Below, piece by piece: positions 1 to 8,355 of a stretch of DNA of 64,000 nt (its first letter is position 1; each line of letters begins with the position of its first letter). The DNA is from Candidatus Microthrix subdominans (GTDB taxonomy: Bacteria; Actinomycetota; Acidimicrobiia; Acidimicrobiales; Microtrichaceae): assembly GCA_016719385.1 (NCBI GenBank), contig JADJZA010000001.1, positions 868,001 to 932,000 of the forward strand. Reading direction: 5' to 3'. Position numbers and translations under genes: made by a program. The notes under the pieces are model-generated. The model was given only the letters and a program-made list of their open reading frames with translations. It had not been told where the DNA came from and made no database searches.

Positions 1-2
1 TC

Positions 3-941
3 GGGTGGTGGGGGTTCCGCAGGTACTCCGGGCAGTATCCCGATGCCGGCATGGGGTGGCCGGAGTGGCTGTACGGCACGATGAACCTGTTCATTAACGG
101 CGCCGATGTTGCGCCCGTTCCTTGGCAACTGGGCATCGCCCGGATGTTGGCACCCTTGGTGACCTTTGGCGTGTTGGTGGAGGTGTTGCTGGCGGCCTTC
201 GCCCAGCGGATTCGCCGCTGGGCTGCGTCGCTGGCATCGGGCCACGTGCTCGTCGTGGGTCCAGCGAAACGGGTGCGTCCATATCTCCAGGGCTCTGCTG
301 ACGATCGAGGGCTGGGCGCGGACGCCGAGTTGGTAGTGCACATCGGACACGACGGTGGTTCGCTGGGCTCGGCGGTGATCGGGCTGCCGTCTCCACCCAC
401 CCCAATCGGGTGGGTGGACCTGACTCCGGCACGGGCGGCACGCCGTATCGTGCTCGCGCTTGGCCGGGACGACCTCACGTTGTCGGCGCTTCGGGGAGCT
501 CTCGACCAAGGCATCCCCAAAGCGGACGCCAGCCTGGTGATCGAGCTCCATAGTCTTGAGTTGAGCGGGCGGATGGCGGTCGCTATGGCCGGCGAACGAC
601 CCGATGCCGACATCGACTTTGTGTGCCCCAACGAACTGGACGCACAGTTGGTCACCACCAGTGTCGTCGATGAGTTGGCTCGCTCACACGGGTCGGGCCG
701 GGGTTGGTCGGTCTCGATCGTGGGTGACACCCCCACGTGTGATCGGGTGACCGAGCAGATGGTGCGGGCCTTCACACGGTCAGCGCTTCGGGGAGGTGCT
801 GTCAGACCATGCATCTTGCGGGTCCGGTCCGCCGGGATGGAACCAGCGGCCGAGGTGGTTGACAACCGTCGGGTCGTCGTTAGTACGACCCGACGGTTGA
901 CGGATCTTCGAACCCGGTGCGCCGGTCCACTTGGTGATTGA
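3..941 (+). CDS. TrkA-N/RCK-like NAD-binding membrane protein, 5' partial
   Basis: The frame is open to the left window edge, so the start lies outside. The ATG at 51 is probably internal, because the residues before it (WGFRRYSGQYPDAG) read like protein. The visible part starts with a segment resembling the end of an ion-channel-like module, then a hydrophobic helix (PWQLGIARMLAPLVTFGVLV), then a Rossmann-like domain opening with HVLVVGP and a second one opening with WSVSIVGDT. In known relatives a membrane part, one or two TrkA-N domains and a C-terminal RyR domain form one polypeptide. Here the frame ends at a TGA at 939-941, and an RyR domain follows in another frame with an 11-base overlap. 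The two frames are therefore probably one gene broken by an indel near 901-941, though an overlapping gene pair is possible. A role in potassium or nucleotide-gated transport is inferred from the family only. Confidence 0.6.
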   Translation, partial: GWWGFRRYSGQYPDAGMGWPEWLYGTMNLFINGADVAPVPWQLGIARMLAPLVTFGVLVEVLLAAFAQRIRRWAASLASGHVLVVGPAKRVRPYLQGSADDRGLGADAELVVHIGHDGGSLGSAVIGLPSPPTPIGWVDLTPARAARRIVLALGRDDLTLSALRGALDQGIPKADASLVIELHSLELSGRMAVAMAGERPDADIDFVCPNELDAQLVTTSVVDELARSHGSGRGWSVSIVGDTPTCDRVTEQMVRAFTRSALRGGAVRPCILRVRSAGMEPAAEVVDNRRVVVSTTRRLTDLRTRCAGPLGD

Positions 942-1905
942 TCTCGACGACGAGGAGCGGTCTGCGACGTTGGCGACGGAGGCGGCTCTACGGCGCCCGG
1001 GAAGTGTGGTGTGGACGACGCACGGTTTTGCTCTTCCGTGGGCAGCGACTGCTCCCCCCGGCGATGGGGCTTCGGTGGACCTTCGTCAGGTCTCGTTGTC
1101 GGCAGTGGCCAAGGCGGGGGCGCTGCATGGACCGTTTGGTCGAATCGCAGCGAAGCGAGCACAGCGTTCCGGGCGGCCGACACCGGTGCCGGACGCAGAG
1201 TCGGTCCGACGAGCCGTTGCGGTCCTGCTCGACCAAGGGTGGGCGGTGGTGCCCGAATCGGACCTGCGACCCGCCGAACGGAGCAGATTGCCGAAGTACT
1301 TCGACTCGGGTTCGGCCAAGGTGCTCCGCACGTCGCCTGACCTTGCGGCCGACCCCTCGCACTTGCTGTACGAGTTGCAGCGCGAAGGATTGATGGCGAT
1401 CCCGCCCCTGTGGGAGTCCGATGGGGACGTCGGCCCGGTTGAGATGCCCTCGGACGAGACCATCGAGGTGATGGCCCTAGCGATTCACGAGCACTATCTG
1501 GCCGAGCAGGCCGAGCAGGCGAACCTTCCTGCCTTGCGGCCTTGGGCTGAGCTTGACGAGAGGTTTCGAGCTCAGAACCGGGACCAGGCGCGGGACAACA
1601 TCTCGAACCTGCACTCCCTTGGGCTGAGCGTCGTGGCGGCCGGATTGCTCTCGAGCGACCCCGTCCAGTTGGGGGAGGTCGACCTCGCCAACATGGGCGT
1701 CGCCGAACATGACCGGTGGTCACACCAGAAACGTGAGCAGGGTTACCGCTTCGGCCCGGAGCTGATTCTGGAAGGGGCAGACCTGCGTCACCCCAGCTTG
1801 CTCCCGTGGGACGAGCTGCCCGCATCCGAGCAGGAGAAGGACTTGGCCCCCATCCGCCAGATTCCGGTGGTCCTCGCAGCGGCCGGGTTGGCGATAATTC
1901 GCTGA
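931..1905 (+). CDS. RyR (ryanodine receptor) domain protein, likely C-terminal half of the preceding gene
   Basis: The listed start is TTG at 931, with GTG at 934 as an alternative. The frame is also open and protein-like back to 901 (RIFEPGAPVHLVIDLD), right after a stop at 898-900, which supports a frameshift joining it to the preceding frame. Residues about 1-60 look like the end of a Rossmann domain. Residues about 185-290 match the bacterial RyR domain: a W..L.E.FR.QNR.QA stretch, then AEHDRWSHQK and GYRFGP near residue 250-275. In bacteria this domain is found attached to TrkA-N-type channel proteins and in some defence or phage contexts; its ligand is not settled. No separate promoter is visible between the two frames. 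Confidence 0.65.
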   Translation: MVIDLDDEERSATLATEAALRRPGSVVWTTHGFALPWAATAPPGDGASVDLRQVSLSAVAKAGALHGPFGRIAAKRAQRSGRPTPVPDAESVRRAVAVLLDQGWAVVPESDLRPAERSRLPKYFDSGSAKVLRTSPDLAADPSHLLYELQREGLMAIPPLWESDGDVGPVEMPSDETIEVMALAIHEHYLAEQAEQANLPALRPWAELDERFRAQNRDQARDNISNLHSLGLSVVAAGLLSSDPVQLGEVDLANMGVAEHDRWSHQKREQGYRFGPELILEGADLRHPSLLPWDELPASEQEKDLAPIRQIPVVLAAAGLAIIR

Positions 1906-1924
1906 GGCCGAGGTGGTGTCGAGT

Positions 1925-1942
1925 GGTATCGGCTGTGATACC
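1925..1942. promoter_or_regulatory. Inverted repeat, probable operator of the RHH/Doc module
   Basis: GGTATC and GATACC form perfect 6-base arms around a 6-base spacer. The symmetry extends to 9-base arms with one mismatch. It sits 19 bases before the ATG of the ribbon-helix-helix antitoxin. Antitoxins of this type usually repress their own operon through such sites, so this is a plausible autoregulatory operator. Confidence 0.45.
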
Positions 1943-1961
1943 GCTGGCGTACCCTGGCGTC

Positions 1962-2165
1962 ATGGCGATGACGCTTCGACTGACCGATGAGGAATCAGAT
2001 GCGTTGCGGGCGAGAGTGGACTTGGAGCAACGCTCGATGCAGGAGGTGGCTCGCGAGGCCGTCCGCAACTACATCGAGGACCGCAGCCGTGCCGAGCTGC
2101 TCGAGCGGGTGCTGGATCAGGAGCTTCCCCGCTATGACGAGGCCCTCAGGCGGCTGGGGGAGTAG
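1962..2165 (+). CDS. Ribbon-helix-helix (CopG-like) antitoxin
   Basis: A 67-residue protein starting at ATG 1962. The N-terminal part (TLRLTDEESDALRARV, then MQEVAREAVRNYI) has the strand-helix-helix pattern of RHH DNA-binding antitoxins. The charged C-terminal helix (AELLERVLDQELPRYDEALRRL) would be the toxin-binding tail. A frame reading through from 1806 exists, but its extra N-terminus overlaps the previous gene and is not protein-like. A Doc-type toxin gene begins 9 bases downstream, giving the standard antitoxin-then-toxin order. The inverted repeat at 1925-1942 is a likely self-repression site. Confidence 0.75.
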   Translation: MAMTLRLTDEESDALRARVDLEQRSMQEVAREAVRNYIEDRSRAELLERVLDQELPRYDEALRRLGE

Positions 2166-2173
2166 GCATCGGC

Positions 2174-2552
2174 GTGACGTTGTTTCTGCGAGCGGAGGAT
2201 CTGCTTCGCATCGCTGAGCGGACACTGGGCGGGCCACCGCCGATCCATGACGTTGGATTGCTTGAGTCGGCTGCGGCCCGGCCCGCCGCTTCGCCATTTG
2301 GCGAGCCTGCATACCCAACGCTGGAGGAGCAGGCGGCGGCGCTGGTGCATTGTGTGCGCCAATCACGCTTTGGTTGACGGAAACAAGCGGCTGGCCTTGG
2401 GCTCGCTGATCGTGTTCCTCGGGATCAACGGGCACCGGCTGACGTGGAGCAACGACGAGGCGTACGGCTTCATCATGGCGATTGCTGCTGGCGAGCTGAC
2501 CGATGTGCCCACTATCGGGCTGCGAATCCGGGAGGCGACGGACCCGATCTGA
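2174..2552 (+). pseudogene. doc: Doc-family (Fic/Doc) toxin gene, interrupted by a frameshift
   Basis: The first frame starts with GTG at 2174 and encodes the N-terminal Doc part (LFLRAEDLLRIAERTLGG, then AAARPAASPFGEPAYPTLEEQ). It ends at a premature TGA at 2375-2377. The catalytic motif HALVDGNKRLA and the C-terminus are in a different frame that ends at 2552. Removing one C from 2357-2360 gives a continuous protein of about 125 residues reading VRNHALVDGNKR, the normal Doc length and motif. The lysine in place of the second Fic glycine (GNKR, not GNGR) is typical of Doc kinases, which phosphorylate EF-Tu. As written the toxin is inactive while its antitoxin is intact. A sequencing error is the alternative. 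Confidence 0.75.
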
Positions 2553-2649
2553 TGATGCGGCGAGGTGGGTCCGACCTGCGTCCGCCCGCAATCTGCAGAC
2601 CCGATCTGGGGTGGGAGGAGCCGGCTGAGCGACGCTTACCCAAGGACGG

Positions 2650-4266
2650 CTACTTGTCGGCGTTGTGGCGGCCGACCAGTTGGCGGGCGATCACCTTGAC
2701 GCACAGCACCTCGTCGGCGCCCTCGAAGATCGACAGCACGCGGGCGTCGACGAACAGGCGGCTCACCGTGTACTCCTCGGCGTAACCCATGCCGCCGTGG
2801 ATCTGCATGGCCTCGCGGGTGACCCACTCGGCCGCCTTGCACACGTAGGCCTTCACCATCGAGGCCTCCATCACGCCCTCGCCCTTGGCCATCAGCCTGG
2901 CGACCTCAAAGCTGTACTGGCGGGCGCCCTGGATGATGACCGCCATGCGGGCCAGCTTGGCCTGGGTCAGCTGGAACTCGGCGATGTTCTCGCCGAACAC
3001 CACCCGGTTGTTGGCGTACTCGCGGGCCTGCTCCAAGGCGGACTGCATGACGCCGACGGCGCGGGCTGCGGTCTGCAGACGGCCGTTCTCGAAGCCGGCC
3101 ATCTGGTAGTAGAAGCCGCGGCCTTTGCCGTCCTCGCCGCCGATGAGGTTCTCGTCGGGGACGAACCAGTTCTCGATCGCCACCTCGTAGCTGTGCATGC
3201 CGCGGTAGCCGATCGTGTCGATCGGGCGGCCCTCCATCTTGCCGCCGCCCGACGCGTTCTCCTGGGTCAGCTCGAAGCCGTGGCCGTCGCCGCGCTCCTT
3301 GGGCACGATGAACATCGACAGGCCCCTGTGGCCCACCGAGCGGTCGGTGTCGGTGCGGGCCAGCACCATCAGCACATCCGCGCGGGCGCCGTAGGTGCAC
3401 CAGGTCTTCACGCCGTTGAGCAGCCAGCCGCCATCGGTCTGGGTGGCGGTCACCTTGACGCCGGCGACGTCGGAGCCAAAGTCCGGCTCGGTCACCGCAA
3501 CGGCGTTCATCACCTCGGCGGAGGCCAGCTTCGGCATCCACTCCTGCTTCTGGGCCTCGGTGCCGCCGGCCTCGAGAGCGCGGGCCAGGATCTCGGGGCG
3601 GGTGATCAGCGAGCCGCCGGCGCCCAGCGAGCCGCGGGACAGCTCCTCGGTGGCGACGACCATGGCGATGTAGTCCGAGGCGCCGCCGGAGGCGAAGCCG
3701 CCGTATTCCTCGGGGATCGACAGGCCGAACGCACCCATCTCGGCCAGGCCGGTGACGATCTCCTCGGGGATGTCGCCGTTGTGGCGGTGGATCTCCTCGG
3801 CGATCGGCATGATCTTGTCTTCGGCGAACCGGCGAAAGGCGTCCTGCACCATCTCAAAGTCGTCGCCCAGGTGGCGGGGGCCGTCGGTGTTGGCCAGCGA
3901 GGCGAGGAAGTCCGCTGCCCGGTAGGTGGCCACGAAGTCCCGGGCGCCGTCGAGCGCATCGGGGGCGACACCCCACTCGGCCTCCCGGCCGAACAGCTTG
4001 GCACCCAGCTCGGCCAGCGCATCGGCGATGAACGCGGCGGTAATCAGGCCCTCGTCGTCGCCCTTGGAGCCATAGTCGAGCAGCCCCCGGCCGCACATCA
4101 GCGCAGCGGCGGCGTGGGCGACGTCGTAGGCCAACACCTGGTTGGCGTCGATGCCGTCCTCGGCCAACCGGCCGACGGCCGAGTCGATGACGGCCTGGCC
4201 AACATCCAGGGCGGCAGCGGCGGCGGTGAGGTCGGGGGTGACGGGGGGTGCGGCGACGTCGGTCAT
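2650..4266 (-). CDS. mcd: Acyl-CoA dehydrogenase with N-terminal extension, probable (2S)-methylsuccinyl-CoA dehydrogenase
   Basis: A 538-residue flavoenzyme starting at ATG 4266. Residues about 140-530 form a full acyl-CoA dehydrogenase fold: FGLSIPEEYGG, the FAD-binding stretch AVTEPDFGSDVAG, MQIHGGMGYAEEY and the C-terminal SIFEGADEV. About 130 residues precede this and include VLAYDVAHAAAAL, LDYGSKGDDE and KLFGREAEWGV. Ordinary acyl-CoA dehydrogenases of about 380 residues lack this part. It resembles the extension of methylsuccinyl-CoA dehydrogenases, which oxidise (2S)-methylsuccinyl-CoA to mesaconyl-CoA in the ethylmalonyl-CoA pathway. No other pathway gene (ccr, ecm, mcl) is seen in the window, so substrate assignment rests on architecture alone. 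It could be another large acyl-CoA dehydrogenase. Confidence 0.7.
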   Translation of the reverse strand: MTDVAAPPVTPDLTAAAAALDVGQAVIDSAVGRLAEDGIDANQVLAYDVAHAAAALMCGRGLLDYGSKGDDEGLITAAFIADALAELGAKLFGREAEWGVAPDALDGARDFVATYRAADFLASLANTDGPRHLGDDFEMVQDAFRRFAEDKIMPIAEEIHRHNGDIPEEIVTGLAEMGAFGLSIPEEYGGFASGGASDYIAMVVATEELSRGSLGAGGSLITRPEILARALEAGGTEAQKQEWMPKLASAEVMNAVAVTEPDFGSDVAGVKVTATQTDGGWLLNGVKTWCTYGARADVLMVLARTDTDRSVGHRGLSMFIVPKERGDGHGFELTQENASGGGKMEGRPIDTIGYRGMHSYEVAIENWFVPDENLIGGEDGKGRGFYYQMAGFENGRLQTAARAVGVMQSALEQAREYANNRVVFGENIAEFQLTQAKLARMAVIIQGARQYSFEVARLMAKGEGVMEASMVKAYVCKAAEWVTREAMQIHGGMGYAEEYTVSRLFVDARVLSIFEGADEVLCVKVIARQLVGRHNADK

Positions 4267-4426
4267 GGCGCCATGTTACCGAGCGGTAGCCTTTTGCTCC
4301 CAGACGCAAAGCCTCTTCCAGCGCCCGGCGACTGCCGCCAGGTCAGCGAAGGCCTGCCCGGGGCAGGACTGCCAAAGAAAGCCTTGCGATCCCGGCCACC
4401 CACGTTGGGCGGCGTCGTAGGATCGG

Positions 4427-5287
4427 GTGATGGGGACTGGGGTGACCGGCACCGAAAAAACCGGTAGCACCGAGTTGGACGACGACGACCTACACCGCGA
4501 CGGGGTGGAACCGGCGGCAGCGGTGGGGTTCGGCCGACAGGCGGGCTCCTACGCCAAAGTGCGACCGGCCTATCCCGCAGCGGTGATGGAGACCCTCATG
4601 GGCCTGCTGCCGCCGACATCCGACGCGCACGTCTGCGACCTGGCCGCCGGCACCGGCATCCTCACCCGTCAGTTGCTCGACAGCGGCTATTACGTGACCG
4701 CCGTCGAGCCGTTGCTCAGCATGCGCGAGGAGCTCGAGCGGCAACTGGACAAGGCCGGGGTCACCAGCGTGAGCATCCTCAACGCCACCGCCGAGGACCT
4801 TCCGCTCGAGGACGCCTCGGTCGATGCGGTCACGGTCGGCCAGGCGTTCCACTGGTTCGACCCCCAACCAGCGCTGGCCGAGATCGCCCGGGTGCTGCGG
4901 CCCGGTGGCGTGTTGTTGATGGTGTGGAACGCCCGCGACGAGGACGTCGACTGGATGAACCGCTGGGGCGACCTGGTGGCCGAACTCGGAGGCGGCCGGC
5001 CGTACTCCGACCACCGCGAGCGTCTGTGGGAGGACGTGGTGGCCGAGTCGGGCAGCTTCGAGCCGCTCGAGTACCGCTCGGTGCCCCACGAACAGTCGGG
5101 GACGCCCGAGTTGATCGTCGAGCGCACCCGATCGACCAGCTTCATCGCGGCGTTGCCGCCCGACCGGCACCAACACGTGCTCGACGAGGTGGCCGAGCTG
5201 GTTGCGACCCACCCCGACACCCGGGGCCTGGACCGCATCACGATCCCCTACAACACCAAGATCTACTGGTGCCGCCTACGGGCATGA
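4427..5287 (+). CDS. Class I SAM-dependent methyltransferase
   Basis: A protein of 286 residues from GTG 4427; ATG 4430 is equally possible. The SAM-binding motif I is VCDLAAGTG at about residues 69-77, followed by the acidic motif VTAVEP and the later VDAVTVGQAFHWFD and LRPGGVLLMVWN stretches of the Methyltransf_11 family. The FGRQAGSYAKVRPAYP segment before motif I is typical of the UbiE/Smt3-like subgroup acting on small molecules. The substrate cannot be read from the sequence. Its stop codon overlaps the ATG of the mutY gene (ATGA), so the two are translationally coupled. Confidence 0.8.
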   Translation: MMGTGVTGTEKTGSTELDDDDLHRDGVEPAAAVGFGRQAGSYAKVRPAYPAAVMETLMGLLPPTSDAHVCDLAAGTGILTRQLLDSGYYVTAVEPLLSMREELERQLDKAGVTSVSILNATAEDLPLEDASVDAVTVGQAFHWFDPQPALAEIARVLRPGGVLLMVWNARDEDVDWMNRWGDLVAELGGGRPYSDHRERLWEDVVAESGSFEPLEYRSVPHEQSGTPELIVERTRSTSFIAALPPDRHQHVLDEVAELVATHPDTRGLDRITIPYNTKIYWCRLRA

Positions 5288-6213
5288 CCCCACCGGTCGA
5301 CCAGAGCGGAGTGCTGGGGTGGTGGGCGCTGCACCGGCGTGAGCTGCCCTGGCGCAACACACGCGACCCGTGGGCCGTGTTGGTGGCCGAGGTGATGGCC
5401 CAACAAACCCAGGTCGACCGGGTGGTGCCCCGGTGGCACGCCTTTCTGGGGCGCTGGCCGACGCCAACCGCGCTGGCCACCACGCCGTTGGCCGAGGTGC
5501 TGCGCGCCTGGCAGGGGTTGGGCTACCCGCGTCGGGCAGCCAACCTGCACCGCAGCGCCCAGGCGGTGGTGGCCGACCCCGACCTCGGCGGCGAACTGCC
5601 GTCCACCCTCGATGGCCTGCTTGCGCTGCCCGGGATCGGGCCCTACACCGCCCGGGCCGTTCTCGCCTTCGCCCACGAGGCGGACGTCGGGATAGTCGAC
5701 ACCAACTCGGGTCGCATCCTCGCCCGGGTGGGCGGTGCTCGCCTCGGTGCCCGTGAGGCCCAGGCCGAGGCCGACCGCTGGGTACCGGATGGGGAGGGCT
5801 GGGCCTGGAACCAGGCGATGCTCGACCTGGGGGCGTTGCTGTGCCGGCCGGGCGCACCATCGTGCGAGCCCTGCCCGCTGGCGGCCGAGTGCCGGTGGGC
5901 GCTCGACGGTTGGCCCGAACCCGATCCGGCGGCCAAGTCGGCCGGGGTGTCGGTGCGCCAGGCTCCGTACAAGGGGTCGATGCGCGAGGCCCGGGGCCGG
6001 GTGCTCGATGTACTCGCCGACGGCCCGACCCAGCGCGATGACCTGGCCGCCCGCGCCGCCGCACTCCTCGCCCCCGAGCCCGTGGCGTTTCCGACGACGA
6101 ACGACCTGCGGGTGGTCGAGGCCCTCGAACAGCTGGTGGCCGAAGGGCTGGTGTCGACGACCGGTGACGCCGTGCACCTGAGCGGTGATCCCGTTCGGAC
6201 GTCGACGATCTGA
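5284..6213 (+). CDS. mutY: A/G-specific adenine glycosylase MutY
   Basis: A base-excision repair enzyme that removes adenine paired with 8-oxoguanine. The 309-residue protein starts at ATG 5284, overlapping the previous stop. Catalytic Glu36 is in VAEVMAQQTQV, the helix-hairpin-helix is LLALPGIGPYTARAV at about residues 112-126, and catalytic Asp139 is in GIVDTNSGRI. The [4Fe-4S] cluster cysteines are C187, C194, C197 and C203. The usual C-terminal NUDIX-like 8-oxoG recognition domain is missing. About 80 residues of winged-helix-like sequence (QRDDLAARAAALL and onward) stand in its place, as in many short actinobacterial MutY proteins. The start of the next gene overlaps its stop. Confidence 0.93.
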   Translation: MTPPVDQSGVLGWWALHRRELPWRNTRDPWAVLVAEVMAQQTQVDRVVPRWHAFLGRWPTPTALATTPLAEVLRAWQGLGYPRRAANLHRSAQAVVADPDLGGELPSTLDGLLALPGIGPYTARAVLAFAHEADVGIVDTNSGRILARVGGARLGAREAQAEADRWVPDGEGWAWNQAMLDLGALLCRPGAPSCEPCPLAAECRWALDGWPEPDPAAKSAGVSVRQAPYKGSMREARGRVLDVLADGPTQRDDLAARAAALLAPEPVAFPTTNDLRVVEALEQLVAEGLVSTTGDAVHLSGDPVRTSTI

Positions 6214-7436
6214 TGATCGGCGGGACCCGCCATCGGCCTAACCGGTCGACCGGTTGCGGCCTGACCCCGGCGGGCAGGCCCCGAGCGGCGGTGCGCCGGA
6301 TCCTCGCGAGCGTGGCAGCGGTCGTGATCGGTGTCGCCATCGGCGCAGCGTCGGCCGGTCCTGCGTCCGCCTCGGAGGACACCTGCGATCGGTTCGAACT
6401 CGACTCGCCCCCCGGGGTTGTCCAGGCTGAGAACTTCGATGAGCTCTCCGGCCTCATCGCAAGTCGGGCGTTCCCAGGAATGCTCTGGGCCCACAACGAT
6501 TCGGGCGACGTGCCCCGGCTGCTGGCGATGAACGAGGCCGGCGAGGCGATCGGGCGGTGGGCGGTCGCCGGTGCGGAGGCCGTCGATTGGGAGGACATCG
6601 CAGCCGGTCCGGGGCCGGACAGCGACCGCTCCTACCTCTACATCGGCGACATTGGCGACAATCTCGCCGCTCGGGATCACCTCACGGTGTACCGGGTGCC
6701 CGAGCCGGACGTCGTCCCGGCGGGCGACGGCACGCTCGAGGGCGCCGAGGCCATCGATCTGCGCTACGGCACCGGGCCTGCCGACGCCGAAGCGTTACTC
6801 GTCGACCCGCGGTCGGGCGACCTGGTCATCATCACCAAGGAGGTCAGCGGCCGGTCGGCGGTCTTCGCGGCCAAGACCGACCAACTGCTCACCGGTACCC
6901 CGGTCGCCATGGAGACGGTCGGGGTGTTTGATGTGCTCGCACCGGAGGCGGACGCGCCCACCCCGGTGGCACCGCTTCCCTCCACGCTGGTGACCGCCGC
7001 TGACATCTCGCCAGACGGCAGCATCATCCTGGTGCGGACCTACCAGCAGGTGCTGGCCTTCACCAGATCCTGGGACGAGTCGGTGGCCGAGGCACTGGAG
7101 GGAGCCCCCTGCGTGGCGCCGTCGAGGCCCGAACCCCAGGGCGAGGCGGTGGCCTGGTCGGCGGGCGGCGACGCCTACTTCACCGCCAGCGAGGTGCAGC
7201 TGCCCCGCACCAGCGGTTGGGTCCCGGTCGTCGAGCCGATCCCATGGTCACGCGTGAGCGTGACCCCGCCCGCCGCGTTGGCAGCGGTCGCTGCCGTCGC
7301 AGCGTCGACGTCCGCAGCGAGTCACACCGGGATTGACCGTTCGAGAGGGCTCGTCGCCGGGATGGTCCTCGTCGTGATCGCTGTTCTCGCCGGGAGCGTC
7401 GTCGTGGGACATCGCAGAAAGCGCATCGGGTCGTAG
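6213..7436 (+). CDS. Secreted, membrane-anchored protein of unknown function
   Basis: 407 residues. The N-terminus has a long arginine-rich lead, then a hydrophobic core (ILASVAAVVIGVAIGAASAG) ending in PASASED, which looks like a signal peptide. A C-terminal hydrophobic helix (GLVAGMVLVVIAVLAGSVVV) followed by HRRKR suggests anchoring with the bulk outside. The middle contains propeller-like repeats, including WAHNDSGD, YLYIGDIGDN and LVDPRSGDLVIITKE, resembling actinobacterial secreted beta-propeller proteins. No catalytic motif is recognised. The ATG overlaps the mutY stop, so it shares that transcript, although the functions look unrelated. Confidence 0.6.
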   Translation: MIGGTRHRPNRSTGCGLTPAGRPRAAVRRILASVAAVVIGVAIGAASAGPASASEDTCDRFELDSPPGVVQAENFDELSGLIASRAFPGMLWAHNDSGDVPRLLAMNEAGEAIGRWAVAGAEAVDWEDIAAGPGPDSDRSYLYIGDIGDNLAARDHLTVYRVPEPDVVPAGDGTLEGAEAIDLRYGTGPADAEALLVDPRSGDLVIITKEVSGRSAVFAAKTDQLLTGTPVAMETVGVFDVLAPEADAPTPVAPLPSTLVTAADISPDGSIILVRTYQQVLAFTRSWDESVAEALEGAPCVAPSRPEPQGEAVAWSAGGDAYFTASEVQLPRTSGWVPVVEPIPWSRVSVTPPAALAAVAAVAASTSAASHTGIDRSRGLVAGMVLVVIAVLAGSVVVGHRRKRIGS

Positions 7437-7445
7437 GCTGGCCGG

Positions 7446-8273
7446 GTGGGGACGCTGGTCAACGACTTTGCGACGGGGGTGCCGCACCCTCGGCTGCGCC
7501 CGTACGTGTCGACCTACACCGGCTACCGCATCGAGGGTGCCGCGCCCGGCGTCCACATGGGTCTGCCGTCGAAGTCCCTGACGTTCATCGTCGCCTTCGA
7601 CGAGCCGCTGGACGTCACCACCACGATCGAACACGAACAGCGCGATCGTTACTGGGCGATGCTGGCCGGGTTGCATGCGTCGCCGGCGCTCGTTCGCCAT
7701 GACGGCAGCCAACACGGGGTGCAGCTGGACGTGACCCCTCGAGGTGCCGGGGCGCTGTTCGGAGTGCCGGCGGCGGAGTTGGGCTCGACGGCGGTGCACC
7801 TGCAGACGGTGGTGCCCCGGTTTGCCACCGAGCTCATCGAACGCCTCTCCGAGGCCGGATGCTGGGCGGAGCGCTGGACGACGCTCGACGCCGTCCTGCT
7901 GCGGGAGCTGAACGTCGAGGCCGAGATCCCGTCCGAGCTGGAACACGCCTGGGCGCTGCTGGTGGCGGGCCGGGGCCTGGCACAGGTTGGAGACGTGGCC
8001 GACCGGGTCGGCTGGAGCCGACGCCACCTCACCCAGCGGTTCGCGGCGCAGTACGGGCTCACCCCCAAGGTGATGAGCCGGGTGCTGCGCTTCGAACACG
8101 CCAAGGGCTTGCTGCAGGCACCCACGCGCCCCTCCCTGGCCAGCGTGGCTGCGACCTGCGGCTACGCCGATCAGGCCCACCTGAGCCGCGAGTGGAAGGC
8201 GCTGGCCGGGTCGGCGCCAACCCAGTGGATGCGCGACGACACGCTGGTAATGCTCGCCTCCGAGGGTCGCTGA
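7446..8273 (+). CDS. AraC-family transcriptional regulator
   Basis: 275 residues from GTG 7446. The C-terminal third has the two helix-turn-helix units of AraC/XylS regulators: AQVGDVADRVGWSRRHLTQRF, then LASVAATCGYADQAHLSREWKALAG with the usual P-x-x-W (PTQWMRDD) after it. The N-terminal 160 residues contain SKSLTFIVAFDEP and a VDVTPRGAGALFGVPAAEL-like segment typical of the DUF6597/AraC-ligand class. It ends 82 bases before a VOC/glyoxalase-like gene. AraC regulators next to VOC proteins are common and may control them. Confidence 0.85.
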   Translation: MGTLVNDFATGVPHPRLRPYVSTYTGYRIEGAAPGVHMGLPSKSLTFIVAFDEPLDVTTTIEHEQRDRYWAMLAGLHASPALVRHDGSQHGVQLDVTPRGAGALFGVPAAELGSTAVHLQTVVPRFATELIERLSEAGCWAERWTTLDAVLLRELNVEAEIPSELEHAWALLVAGRGLAQVGDVADRVGWSRRHLTQRFAAQYGLTPKVMSRVLRFEHAKGLLQAPTRPSLASVAATCGYADQAHLSREWKALAGSAPTQWMRDDTLVMLASEGR

Positions 8274-8355
8274 CCTTTGAGTGCCGACCCCGGAGCCCGC
8301 CGACCGATCCCATTTGTTCAAGACGACGAGCCTCAACGCTGACATCGTGGGGGCC

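Noticed and set aside
939..941. TGA ending the first gene considered as a selenocysteine codon
   Set aside because: The frame after it is not protein-like, while a different frame carries the RyR domain, so a frameshift explains it better.
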